Assembly (NCBI GenBank): GCA_963966185.1
Contig: CAWZYM010000217.1
Span: 186,001-250,000 of the forward strand
DNA length: 64,000 nucleotides
Source of the DNA: Rhabditoides inermis
Taxonomy: Eukaryota; Nematoda; Chromadorea; Rhabditida; Rhabditidae
Direction: 5' to 3'
In this document: one piece after another, positions 36,803 to 49,408 of the stretch
How positions within the stretch are numbered: the stretch's first letter is position 1
Layout: each line of letters begins with the position of its first letter
Notes under the pieces: model-generated
Databases searched by the model: none
Told to the model about the DNA's origin: nothing
The model's input: the letters and a program-made list of their open reading frames with translations, nothing else
Position numbers and translations under genes: made by a program

Positions 36803-37941
36803 TCACGTAGGTTCGTTACGTCCATCGGCAGTAAAGATCCCCATGACAATTTTGTGAAATCGATCGAAATCGACGGCGGGGAATGCCAGCATCGTCCTCT
36901 CAACGCAAGCCATCAGACTGGGTTCTTTGTCAAAGGTGAGCGATTTGACCTGCCCTTCGAGGAGCGAGTTGACGTCCAGCGCGGAGGAGAGCTTGTTGGA
37001 GAGCTCAGCGACTTGTGTCTGGAGGAGGAGGATGTGGTCGTCCTTCTTCTTGATCGCGCTTTCGAAGCGTTCCTCCTCCTTCAGAGTGAACTTATTGAGC
37101 ACTCGCAGCGCTTCTTGGTGCTCTTCGACCTTCCTGCTCTTCCTGTTGTTGTCGGCTCGCAAATTCTTGATAGTCCTGGAGAGGATGGCCACGGCGCGCG
37201 AGGCACTGATCTTGTTGAGGTAGCGGGTGGATTCATCCTCCACCTAAACAGTGTGTGAGTGAGAGAGTAGGAGAAGGGTTAGAAGAGAACACTCACAATG
37301 GCCATGTGAGTGTGGCTTGCGTGCTCCGGCGCGCAGTCCGCGCAGAGCAGCGAGTCGCAGCAGTACAGCACGGCTGGCGCGCCGGCACTGCAGCATCCAC
37401 ACGACATGCGACTGAAGCTCAGCGCCTAAAGCAGAGAATGTAGTACGCTACCGTAGTCCACCTCATCCTACAGTAACCTTCGACAGTCTACCGTAACCCG
37501 ACAGTCACTACAGTAACCTACAGTAACCCACCTTGACAACTCCTCCACACCTTTCGGCGTGGCTGATTCTACAGCCGCGACACATCGTCGTGGAGCATTT
37601 CTTGCATTTGTGGCTCAGCCTCATGTCATGGGAACAGTCGCAAACCTCCTGGAGGAGGGTCATATCCGCGTAGGCGTCGGACACTGCAGTAGCAAGTAGA
37701 GGGAGGGAGCAAGAGGCACGAGGGGGGAGGGGGGGAGGAGGAGGAAGAAGGGGATAAGCAGCTCACTTCCAATCAGTAGGGGTGTGTAGTTGAGTAGATG
37801 GGCCGGGATCCGACCGGGATGGGCAGAGAGGGATCTTGGGGAGAAGGGGGTGGGTGGGTGCGGCCGAGGCGCAGCTCCGAATGGCTTCCCGATCCGCCGC
37901 GCCGCGCTTTTACCCCTCCCCCAAGCAATGATAATCAACAT
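36803..37941 (-). CDS. TRIM-like protein: two B-box-type zinc modules plus coiled coil, no RING seen
   Basis: Four minus-strand exons join in phase: 37941-37767, 37683-37532, 37425-37297 and 37243-36803 (about 298 aa). Exon 2 encodes a Cys/His cluster (CDCSHDM, HKCKKC, CRGC) and exon 3 a classic B-box 2 pattern (YCCD, LLCADCAPEH, SHTH). Exon 4 is a long, charged helical segment (RTIKNLRADNN to LLEGQVKSL) typical of the TRIM coiled coil. TRIM proteins are usually ubiquitin ligases with a RING before the B-boxes; no RING Cys/His pattern was found upstream, and exon 1 (Pro-rich) is the least certain part. Either the RING exon is diverged or outside this model, or this is a RING-less TRIM. No C-terminal NHL or SPRY domain follows the coil. 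Confidence 0.72.
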
Positions 37942-38821
37942 GATAATGTACCTCGAATGATAATCAACATGATAATGTTTCTCGAATGATAATCAACATG
38001 TAAAAACGGATGCGCTGATTCGCGCATCAAAGTACAGCGTACTTGGATATTCGATTTTGTTTAGTCGGACGCGTCCATGATCCATACAATTAAACACCTG
38101 GACCTTTTCAAAAAGAAAGTATGTTGTCTTCTGAAATGTTGAAATATCGACTAGTTTGATTCCTAAACACCATAAACTTAACATCGAAGGAAGAAACATG
38201 CGCAGGAAACGGGAAAGAGGAAAGGGAAACGATGAGCGAGAACGAGAATTTGGGGGAATTTGCGAGAATTTGGAGCAGGAAGTACAAACGAGATTATTTA
38301 TCAAAAGTCCATATCTGAAAGTAGTGCATAGTGTTTGTTCGTGCTGAGTTGTGTTGACTGAACACCGTGAAGTATTTGTAAACGTTTTATGCATGCACTC
38401 TTGTTGAATTGGGTCAAACTGAGTACATTTGTTAACAGATAGTTATCATATAATCGATAATTTTTGCACGTATCTTTATAGTGGGATTTTCGTGGAAGAA
38501 GCTGCCGGCTCTAGACAATGGTTGCAGTAACTGCGGGCTCACCGTCGCCGGAGATATGGATTGCGCAAGCAGCGGTTTTACAATAATACTTCCGTTTTCA
38601 GGTGCTGTTTGCGATCGGCGGACAGTCGAGTTACACCTTGAAGATGCTCCGTCTCGGTGAGGCGTAGGGACAAGCGATGTGAACCACTTCTTCTTAAAAA
38701 TCATTTTGTTTCGCTTTTCCTTGAATATACGTTTATCCGTGGACAATTATGATCGATACATACATATTTCGTGCATATACTCTTGTTCTTATGTACAGTA
38801 CACCCCCTCTCCCTTCTCCCC
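37942..38821. other. Intergenic; no convincing gene
   Basis: It contains a short (CTCGAATGATAATCAACATG) direct duplication near 37,950-38,000. Minus-strand open frames at 37,993-38,394 (133 codons) and 38,432-38,746 (104 codons) show no domain or splice support. The latter would lie in the 3' UTR of the SGK gene. Confidence 0.5.
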
Positions 38822-41468
<2,647 letters not shown>

Positions 41469-41793
41469 CGGGCCGAGTCGATTCCCCGATCCGAGCCGCC
41501 TGCTCTCTCTGCTCTCTCATTATCTCCACTCATCACTTCCCTTTCCCTCCCCCTCTCTTAGTCTCCCCACTCTCTCGTCCACTATCAGCCAGTCCCATCA
41601 CACTTATCAGAATGACAAAGATGTACTGATTAGATCATTGTCGGTCGGCGGGTAGGCGCCAGGATATTTCGAGGTGTGAAAGTGAAACGAGATCAGCAAC
41701 CAAACATCTAAGACTTTATCGATTTTAAGCGGTGTAAAAGCACATCTAAGCGAACGTCGTAAAGGAAAGTGTACATCTATGGCTTGTGTTGTT
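41469..41793. other. Intergenic between SGK 5' end and PTP 3' end
   Basis: CT-rich upstream flank of the SGK gene (41,500-41,600) and AT-rich DNA. No TATA box or gene recognised. Confidence 0.5.
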
Positions 41794-41799
41794 TTTATT
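41794..41799 (-). terminator. Poly(A) signal AATAAA for the PTP gene
   Basis: AATAAA on the minus strand 25-30 bp downstream of the PTP stop codon at 41,824, implying a very short 3' UTR. Confidence 0.6.
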
Positions 41800-41823
41800 C
41801 ATTGTTTCTCTTCTCTTTCTTTC

Positions 41824-43499
41824 TCATTCAGTCCTGCACTTTTCAGCCAGCTCCTTGTAGAACTTGCCCACTGCGTCGTTGTGTTTCGAGCCCGTCTTCG
41901 CCTGAATCATCACATGATATGACGTCATGTATATCGGATGACGTCACCTTGATGTAGTCGAGGACTGTGGTGAAGATGAATAGGTACTGGGGCTCTGTCT
42001 GGATGGAGTGCGCTCGCTGCCGCCGGATCTCACAGAACACCTCCTTCACCTGTAAGAGACTGTGAGAGGCGGCGGGGAGGGGGAGATGCGCGCACGGTGG
42101 TCTCCTTTCCGTGGAACAGCCTGGTGCAGATGGCATCGATGGCGACGACTGTTCCGGTGCGCCCCACTCCCGCCGAACAGTGCACCACGATCGTGCCAGA
42201 CGGGTTGCCAGTGTTCTAGGCACGACCCTCTCCCCCTCTCTCCCCTTTCGCACCTCCTGTCCGATCATCTTGATGAGTCGCAGCACCATCCGGCCGCTGG
42301 TCGGCACCCCCTGGTCGGGCCAGTTCGTCACGTGGATCAGCTTGGTCACGTGCGAGTTCGAGCAGCCCTCCGGGAGCACCTCGATGTGGTACACGTCCAG
42401 CTTGTTCTCCGTCTCCATCTACGAATACGAATCGTGAAGGTAGTATAGGGAGCTATGTAGTTATGCACTTTCTTGTTGTTGACGAACATCTTGCCGTAGG
42501 TCTTGTAACTGCCCTGTTCCTTCGGCCAATACTGCGCGCACTAAGAGGAGTACGTAGGTATTTGGTATGCTATAGCGTACTGTATACCTTCTGCATCCCG
42601 TTCTCCTCAATGTTGCACAACATCACCACATATGAAGGCGTCTCCTGTGAGATCATTCGCCAAAAGTCTTCAATCTGAAACATATGATTCATATCGATCC
42701 GATATCGCTCGGATATACCGTGTTCTCCTTGGGTCCCTGTGTGGCGATGTAAGTGCGTTCGACTCCATCCAGCACTATCTTGTTGGCGTGTATGTAGTCA
42801 GTGAGTGGAGGCACGCCATCTTGAAGCACCACCCGAGTCGCGTCCCAACACATCACGTCCGGGAACCGGTTGCGCTCCTAGGTATACGGTAAGCTGGCGA
42901 TTGCATATACGGTAGTCTACAGCACACTGCACCTTGTTGCAGTCGAATACGTCGTGGCGCGCGTCGGATGGAATGTACGTCTTGTTTTCCTCGAATTCCT
43001 TCTTCAGACCGTCGACACCTGGAGAAGTGACATCATCGTGTGACTGCATGACGGCATCTCACCCATTGTGTCGACGTGCTTGACGAATGCACAGACGGCC
43101 TTCTCGGATGCCGGATCCAGCTTCACGCCCTTCTTCCTTTTCCTTTTCGAGCCCTGCTTCGACGTCTTGTCGTCGCAGTTGGCAGAGTTCTCCTCCTACA
43201 ATATAAATCATCCATGGCCCCGCCCCTTCTGTCCCGCTCACCTTGGACTTGCTGATGATGGACTTCTTGCGTCGCGAACTCTTATCTTCAGTGCTGGTCT
43301 CTCGCATGACAGTGCCTATCTTGGTCATAGTGCTCCTCCCCTCCTCCTTTCCGGCCGATGGCGGGCCCTTCCGAGCAGCGTTCCCCTTCTTGCGCGGCTT
43401 CTTCTCAGAGTTCTTCTTGAGCATCGAGTACGTGGAGCCGCCCTGAAAGGGGAAGCTAGGGAGTACGAGGGCGGATGCACTCACTCCATCCTCCCCCAT
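41824..43499 (-). CDS. Non-receptor protein tyrosine phosphatase, catalytically complete
   Basis: Eleven exons join in phase to 405 aa: 43499-43485, 43442-43242, 43195-43063, 43018-42933, 42877-42719, 42674-42588, 42540-42469, 42418-42254, 42215-42096, 42049-41948, 41901-41824. The N-terminal ~115 residues are Lys/Arg/Ser-rich and probably disordered. The PTP domain then shows the NRFPDV..D.TRVVL motif, DYIHAN, YIATQGP, DFWRM, WPD-loop W284-P285-D286 and signature HCSAGVGRTG with nucleophile Cys319 and Arg325. It should hydrolyse phosphotyrosine. The layout (basic tail plus single PTP domain) resembles the nematode-expanded, often germline/male-expressed PTPs. No membrane segment is seen. The first exon gives only five residues; a start in exon 2 is possible. 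It is divergently transcribed from the degenerate PTP at 43,675. Confidence 0.92.
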
Positions 43500-43674
43500 G
43501 CTCGCTCGACCGGTCCACGCCGCTGCACCACTCAAATAAACGCCACCCTCGTCATTCACCTTCCTTCACCAGATAGTGCTAATCACAAGCCCCGCCCATT
43601 TTCGATGCGCCCAAACAGGAGCGTGAGTGGTCATTCGAGGTGCGTGGTCCGTCGGTGGACGGGCGGTTGGAAGG
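43500..43674. promoter_or_regulatory. Bidirectional promoter region of the PTP pair
   Basis: Only about 175 bp separate the first codons of two divergent PTP genes. It holds a GCCCCGCCC GC-box-like motif (about 43,590) and no TATA box. The close head-to-head layout suggests shared regulation. Confidence 0.5.
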
Positions 43675-43844
43675 ATGGATGTGGTAATGACGAAAGAGGG
43701 CTCGGTCGCCATGACAGGCAATCGAGTCAGCACACGGTCGACCAGGAAAGGGAAGAACAAGTGCGCCAATCCCAAGAAGCTCATCGAGGCGGTGGGTGGA
43801 TGAGAAGAAGGGAGAGACAAAGGGAGTGGGAGAGAAGAGGGTGA

Positions 43845-43887
<43 letters not shown>

Positions 43888-44999
43888 GGTGGGTGGATAA
43901 AGAGGAGAGAGGATAGAGATGGTTTGGTGCAGGTGAAGAAGGCGACTCCTACTGCGAGTCTGACGGATGGGCTGAATGAGATGTTCAAGGAGATACAGCG
44001 AGATTCGCCCACCTACATGCACTACTTCGACAAGAGCAACAAGGACAAGAACAAAGGCGATGGTGGGAGCGAAGCATCAGGGGCGGAGTTTTACGTGATC
44101 GATATCAGGTGTCTTCCTCTACGATCACTCTCGTGTGGTTCTGGACGGAGGAGACTATATTCACGCAAGTCACGTGGACGGATCCGTACCCGGTACGATA
44201 GAATACCGTATACCTAGGATACTGTGGAGTACCGTATACATTGCAGGCCAGTACATCCTCGCGCAGGCTCCGATCTCGAGCGAGACGCAGACGGACTTCT
44301 TCCGGATGGTGCTGCAGGTGAAACCGGAGGCGATCGCCATTCTGCACAAGGAGACGGAGTGAGTGGGAGAGGAGGAAGGGAGAGGAGACCTGATGGTTGA
44401 GGATGCTGGTTCCCGACGGAGAGATCAAGTGCGGCAGCGACATTACTGTCACCAAGGACGGCAAAGAGGAAAGTGGGTGCTTCGTGGGTACCGTAATCTT
44501 CCGTATACCTAGGTTCTCTCTCGGATACGGTATCGGTGACCGTGAAGGGCAAGAGCGGAGAGGTGAAGCTGAAGATGGTGGTGTGCAAAGGATGGTCGGA
44601 AGAGTCGAAACCGCCCAAAGATATCGCCGAATACATCACCACGGTGGGTACGATAGACTACCATAATCCGTATCTACACAGTACAGGAGTACAGACATCT
44701 GTCCTTAGGTGCGTGGTGTATGGAAGACTCCTGAGAAGGTGCCTCTCATCGTGACATGTGCAAACGGAGCGTATCGCAGTGGCATATTCACATTCGTGGA
44801 TGCCGAGATGGAAAGGATCCAGAAGTCTGGGCGCATCAAGGTTCGAAGAAGCACATGGGAGAGAGATGACGTGTTTCTTTAGTTCATGGAGACTGCTCGT
44901 CTTATCCGTTCGATGCGTGCTGAATCGATCGACACGATGGATCAGCTGGAGGCGGCCAGCTCCATTCTCCTTGAGCTCGCCAAGAAGGCTGACAAGTAG
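43675..44999 (+). CDS. Degenerate PTP (predicted pseudophosphatase)
   Basis: Eight exons join in phase to 297 aa: 43675-43791, 43933-44062, 44109-44192, 44247-44358, 44402-44472, 44513-44643, 44709-44840, 44883-44999. The PTP fold is evident from VFLYDHSRVVL, DYIHASHVDG, YILAQAPIS and DFFRMV. The catalytic parts are altered: the WPD loop reads WSE (199-201), replacing the general-acid Asp with Glu, and the signature reads TCANGAYRSG, keeping Cys232 and Arg238 but losing His and the SAGxG backbone motif. Strong activity is unlikely; a phosphotyrosine-binding or regulatory role is an inference. The N-terminus is Lys/Arg-rich like the partner gene. The open frames and consistent splice phases argue against a dead pseudogene. 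The start is the upstream of two in-frame ATGs. Confidence 0.88.
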
Positions 45000-45073
45000 C
45001 TGACACCCACTTACAAGACTGCTTAAATTCTTCGCTTAGAAACTATGAGAAACATTCTTCAATAACACGGTTA

Positions 45074-45079
45074 AATAAA
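45074..45079 (+). terminator. Poly(A) signal AATAAA for the degenerate PTP
   Basis: AATAAA 75 bp after the stop codon at 44,999. The rest of 45,000-45,320 is AT-rich with no gene seen. Confidence 0.7.
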
Positions 45080-45321
45080 ATATTTTAACAAATACTCTTT
45101 AACAAATATGATTTTTTTTGGAGAAAAAAAACATGGCAATCATTATTACAACCACTTGCAGCATTTTGTCCTAGGAGTAATTTTATCTACAACAAAAATC
45201 GTACAACGTACACTGCACACTGGTTGAAATTAGAACAGGCATATACGTTACTAGAATACCATCTCGGTCAGAAAAAAGGAAATACCTAAGATTGTGGACA
45301 GATATCAAGTGCACGGACACA

Positions 45322-45743
45322 CTATCGACTGTGCGGAGGCACATGCGGGATGGGCTCTTCGCCAATCGACGCAGCCTGAAAACAGAAGACACTCGGCACT
45401 CGGCCACACGCATGTGCAGATATCACTGACCACCAACGGATTGTGTAGAGCGGCATAGTACGTTGCTCTTCCTCGTCTACCAACGTCTCGTTGTCGATCG
45501 GCGCGTCGTCGCTGCTCTCAAAAACACACAGTGCCAATTACAGTATATTCCAAGCATCAACAACACGAGGAAAACGACTGCAACGCCGAAACGCCGTCCA
45601 AAAACGTAGTATCATAAACTGTGCATACACTGCATGTACTCATTCACCTTGGTCTCCAGCGGTTCCGAGGAAGTGAGGGGAGGAGGCTGAGCAGGAGTTT
45701 GTTGTGCAGCCGAGGCTGCAGTTGGGTCATCACCCATTCTCAT
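45322..45743 (-). CDS. Small acidic hypothetical protein (79 aa)
   Basis: Three exons join in phase: 45743-45648, 45516-45427 and 45375-45322. The N-terminal half is Ala/Gln/Pro-rich (AAQQTPAQPPPL), the middle strongly acidic (SSDDAPIDNE, DEEEQ), and the end has MPLYTIRWW then GEEPIPHVPP. I do not recognise the family. An acceptor-like GTATTGTAG lies 5 bp before the ATG with no coding exon seen before it, which in a nematode could be a trans-splice site. The gene lies immediately left of the bromodomain exon duplication. Confidence 0.5.
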
Positions 45744-45793
45744 TTCACCTACAATACGACAATATATCGCATTTTTGCATTTGCAATAATATT

Positions 45794-47830
45794 GCTGAAA
45801 ATGCGCGACTATAAAACCATACTATAAACACATATATTGCTATTGCTAGATTAGAGGTCCTCCATGACATGTGAATTGCATATACATCACGACAGATTCA
45901 ATCAGTTAGTCGGCGGCAGCAGCAACGGGGTTTAGAAGGTCCGGATCCGGATCCAATCAAGCGATAATTGATCGATACATTGAGCACGACAGAGAGCCAG
46001 ACCACACAGAGAGACAAACAGAAGGAGGATCAGGAAAGACGCGAGAAACACAAGCAAACGAAACTTCGTAGATATATTACTTCTATATTTCTCTCACTCC
46101 ACCATTATTTATCTCTTTTTATCTCCCTCTCCTCACGAAAACACAGTGTAGTGCGGTCGTTGGTGTAAATCAACTGCACAAATGTGCGTGATTGGCAAAC
46201 CTGAAACGACACCATCGACACAACTACAAAGCCGGGGCGAATAAATAACCAAACAATTAGTGGGTGCGAAACGCGTGTGTAACGAGGGCATCCGTATCAT
46301 ACACATGTTGAAAGGTGGGACAAGAGTACAAACTAAAACTTGGTAAAGGGGATGCAATACGAAACCGATATTATGAGGATCATAGGTACTGTACAGATTC
46401 ACAGGAACAACTGCTTCGGTCCTCATCTAGTCCGAGTCGGGAGTGGGGGACCGCTTGGTGGGCGGGGCGCCGGCGCTCTTCCGCCGGATCGGCTCGCTCG
46501 GAGTGCTGGGCGCACTGTCGCTCTCCTCGTCTATCTTCTTGCGCGGGCTCTCCGACTTCTCCTTGCTCTCCTTCTCGCCACCCTTCTCTCCGCTCGCACC
46601 AGTCAGCCTCTCCCAGATGGCCAAGAGCAGCTTTGAATCGTTGTATATCTCGCTGCCCTCCATGTTGTACTGCTGCGCGTTCGCCACCAACAGTCGCACG
46701 TCCTCGCCCATCTCCTCCACCGAAGAGTACCTCAAACACACACCATTAGAGAGCAACAACAGGTGATAGAGCGAAGCTGGAGTGACTCACCGCCCCGAGT
46801 TGAGTGACTCACCGCCCCGAGCTGAAAATGCGCGACTATAAAACCATACTATAAACACATATATTGCTATTGCTAGATTAGAGGTCCTCCATGACATGTG
46901 AATTGCATATACATCACGACAGATTCAATCAGTTAGTCGGCGGCAGCAGCAACGGGGTTTAGAAGGTCCGGATCCGGATCCAATCAAGCGATAATTGATC
47001 GATACATTGAGCACGACAGAGAGCCAGACCACACAGAGAGACAAACAGAAGGAGGATCAGGAAAGACGCGAGAAACACAAGCAAACGAAACTTCGTAGAT
47101 ATATTACTTCTATATTTCTCTCACTCCACCATTATTTATCTCTTTTTATCTCCCTCTCCTCACGAAAACACAGTGTAGTGCGGTGGTTGGTGTAAATCAA
47201 CTGCACAAATGTGCGTGATTGGCAAACCTGAAACGACACCATCGACACAACTACAAAGCCGGGGCGAATAAATAACCAAACAATTAGTGGGTGCGAAACG
47301 CGTGTGTAACGAGGGCATCCGTATCATACACATGTTGAAAGGTGGGACAAGAGTACAAACTAAAACTTGGTAAAGGGGATGCAATACGAAACCGATATTA
47401 TGAGGATCATAGGTACTGTACAGATTCACAGGAACAACTGCTTCGGTCCTCATCTAGTCCGAGTCGGGAGTGGGGGACCGCTTGGTGGGCGGGGCGCCGG
47501 CGCTCTTCCGCCGGATCGGCTCGCTCGGAGTGCTGGGCGCACTGTCGCTCTCCTCGTCTATCTTCTTGCGCGGGCTCTCCGACTTCTCCTTGCTCTCCTT
47601 CTCGCCACCCTTCTCTCCGCTCGCACCAGTCAGCCTCTCCCAGATGGCCAAGAGCAGCTTTGAGTCGTTGTATATCTCGCTGCCCTCCATGTTGTACTGC
47701 TGCGCGTTCGCCACCAACAGTCGCACGTCCTCGCCCATCTCCTCCACCGAAGAGTACCTCAAACACACACCATTAGAGAGCAACAACAGGTGATAGAGCG
47801 AAGCTGGAGTGACTCACCGCCCCGAGTTGA
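45794..47830. repeat. Tandem duplication, two ~1,010-bp copies offset by 1,027 bp
   Basis: 45,794-46,803 and 46,821-47,830 are nearly identical (a few substitutions, for example at 46,158/47,185). The 17-bp junction (46,804-46,820, GTGACTCACCGCCCCGA) is itself a repeat of the sequence just before it, a signature of replication slippage or unequal exchange. The unit carries the terminal exon of the bromodomain gene and its 3' flank. Confidence 0.95.
46427..46730 (-). pseudogene. Duplicated terminal exon of the bromodomain gene
   Basis: Same exon as 47,454-47,757, starting RYSSVEEMGEDV and ending SPTPDSD-stop. No upstream bromodomain exon accompanies it on this side, so it can only be an alternative last exon spliced across the 1-kb repeat or an inert copy. 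The splice acceptor is retained. Confidence 0.8.
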
Positions 47831-48027
47831 TCTTCTTCTTGATCTTGTTAAAGTCCATCGGCTCATCGATGATGTCATAGTAGTCGGGTAGTTCCCTCTT
47901 GCTGGGCAGCTGCACAAACGGTAGCGCCAGGTCCTTGCCGTCCGACGTCTGACACTCGACAATCGTCTCGTGAACCTGCAATGAACAGCTCAGATATTTT
48001 TTCTCTTCCTTTCATTCTTACCTTCAT
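47454..48027 (-). CDS. Mini-bromodomain protein (SWI/SNF- or polybromo-like bromodomain)
   Basis: Exons 48027-48022, 47975-47818 and 47757-47454 join in phase to 155 aa. Residues ~5-105 form a bromodomain: LPFVQLPSKRELPDYYDII, EPMDFNKIKKKI, then LLVANAQQYN with the conserved acetyl-lysine-contacting Asn, and SEIYNDSK. The tail is Lys/Glu/Ser/Pro-rich and ends with an acidic stretch, like the C-terminus of BRG1/BRM ATPases. The ATPase part is absent: upstream of the first exon lies a 62-bp tandem repeat. Thus it is either a free-standing bromodomain or a broken 3' end of a larger gene. The proposed start (ATGAAG then splice) lies about 115 bp downstream of a TATA-like motif in the last 62-bp unit; the frame stays open further upstream, so the start is uncertain. 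Confidence 0.65.
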
Positions 48028-48108
48028 CCAAGACCCCAAGACTTGTAAACTGTAGAACGTCGATGATGTGTTTGTTGCCGTGTGTTTTTGTCGTGTTTTA
48101 TGCTCTAA

Positions 48109-48785
48109 CCGAGCGGAGCCGATCCGAGTATCGCTCTGCCTTTTTATCTCTGCGCTCTCGCACTCTCTAGCCGAGCGGAGCCGATCCTAGTATCGCTCTG
48201 CCTTTTTATCCGCTCTCGCACTCTCTAGCCGAGCGGAGCCGATCCGAGTATCGCTCTGCCTTTTTATCTCTGCGCTCTCGCACTCTCTAGCCGAGCGGAG
48301 CCGATCCGAGTATCGCTCTGCCTTTTTATCTCTGCGCTCTCGCACTCTCTAGCCGAGCGGAGCCGATCCGAGTATCGCTCTGCCTTTTTATCTCTGCGCT
48401 CTCACACTCTCTAACCGAGCGGAGCCGATCCGAGTATCGCTCTGCCTTTTTATCTCTGCGCTCTCACACTCTCTAACCGAGCGGAGCCGATCCGAGTATC
48501 GCTCTGCCTTTTTATCTCTGCGCTCTCGCACTCTCTAGCCGAGCGGAGCCGATCCTAGTATCGCTCTGCCTTTTTATCTCTGCGCTCTCGCACTCTCTAG
48601 CCGAGCGGAGCCGATCCGAGTATCGCTCTGCCTTTTTATCTCTGCGCTCTCGCACTCTCTAGCCGAGCGGAGCCGATCCGAGTATCGCTCTGCCTTTTTA
48701 TCTCTGCGCTCTCACACTCTCTAGCCGAGCGGAGCCGATCCGAGTATCGCTCTGCCTTTTTATCTCTGCGCTCTCGCACTCTCTA
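48109..48785. repeat. 62-bp tandem repeat with TATA-like motif, about 11 copies
   Basis: The unit contains CCGAGCGGAGCCGATCCGAG, TATCGCTCTGCC, TTTTTATCTCTGCGCTCTCG. The second unit is shortened to 54 bp. On the minus strand each unit reads GATAAAAAGGCAGAGCG, similar to the TATAAAAGGCAGC at 35,680, so it may be a multiplied promoter segment of the bromodomain gene. No coding capacity is likely. Confidence 0.93.
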
Positions 48786-48919
48786 GCAGCGGGAGTGATT
48801 GACAGTCGAAGTGTGGAATGATTACGGGGGACCAACCTAATTACTGGGAAATGGCACCTTGGTTTGGATATGGAACATAAAGGATCTGTCACCGCAGGTG
48901 AGGGTGACATATCCTCACA

Positions 48920-48975
48920 GAACTGTGAGTAGTGGAGCTCGTCCTTGATCTTCGGAATGAATGGGGCCTTCACCT
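48920..48975 (-). pseudogene. Relocated fragment of SGK exon 14
   Basis: About 50 bp nearly identical to 39,020-39,070, encoding the APFIPKIKDEL.YSQF stretch of the SGK C-terminal extension. Neighbouring SGK exons are absent; flanking DNA is unrelated. It is a small dispersed exon piece, not a gene. Confidence 0.85.
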
Positions 48976-49124
48976 GGAAGACGGCTGGAAGAATATGGGA
49001 ACAGCATCTTTCTCTCGCTTTTCCCCACCCTTACTCTGTATACTCTGTACCAATCTCGTGTCACAGAACCTATACTTTATGCTTTATGGGAATCATTAGA
49101 CTACCGGCATCCGGCCTTCGCACT

Positions 49125-49190
49125 AGAACTGTCTCTAGAAAGTTGCTGTGGCCACAGTAGATACGTGATAGCATACAGAAGATAACATAG
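49125..49190. repeat. Solitary decayed 64-bp satellite unit
   Basis: CTGTCTCTAGAAAGTTGCTG, CAGTAGATACGTGA and ATACAGAAGA match the order of landmarks in the 64-bp satellite. It sits 15 kb from the array, in gene-bearing DNA. Confidence 0.65.
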
Positions 49191-49194
49191 AAAA

Positions 49195-49350
49195 AAATCT
49201 AAATTTAAATCAATCTAAATCGGTCGAAATCAATCAAATTTAATCAAAATCAATCGAGATATAAGTCAATCTATATCAATCGAACTCAATCGAAATCAAT
49301 CGGAATCAATATCAATCGAAATCAACCGAAATCAACCGAAATCGATTTTA
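49195..49350. repeat. AATCAATCGAA-type simple repeat
   Basis: Imperfect repeats of AATCRATCGAA. No coding potential. Confidence 0.85.
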
Positions 49351-49408
49351 TCCACTTATTCATTGTTTGTTTTGAAGTTACCTGAAATTAATACCGTTCT
49401 TGAATCAG

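Noticed and set aside
36854..37258. 134-codon plus-strand ORF opposite the TRIM-like coiled coil
   Set aside because: Antisense shadow of a codon-biased coiled-coil exon; the minus strand has splice sites and zinc-binding motifs in phase.
37993..38394. 133-codon minus-strand ORF
   Set aside because: No domain, no splice support, AT-rich composition unlike the neighbouring genes.
46380..46749. Long plus- and minus-strand ORFs opposite the bromodomain exon copies (up to 144 codons)
   Set aside because: They are shadow frames of the GC-rich bromodomain tail and are duplicated with it.
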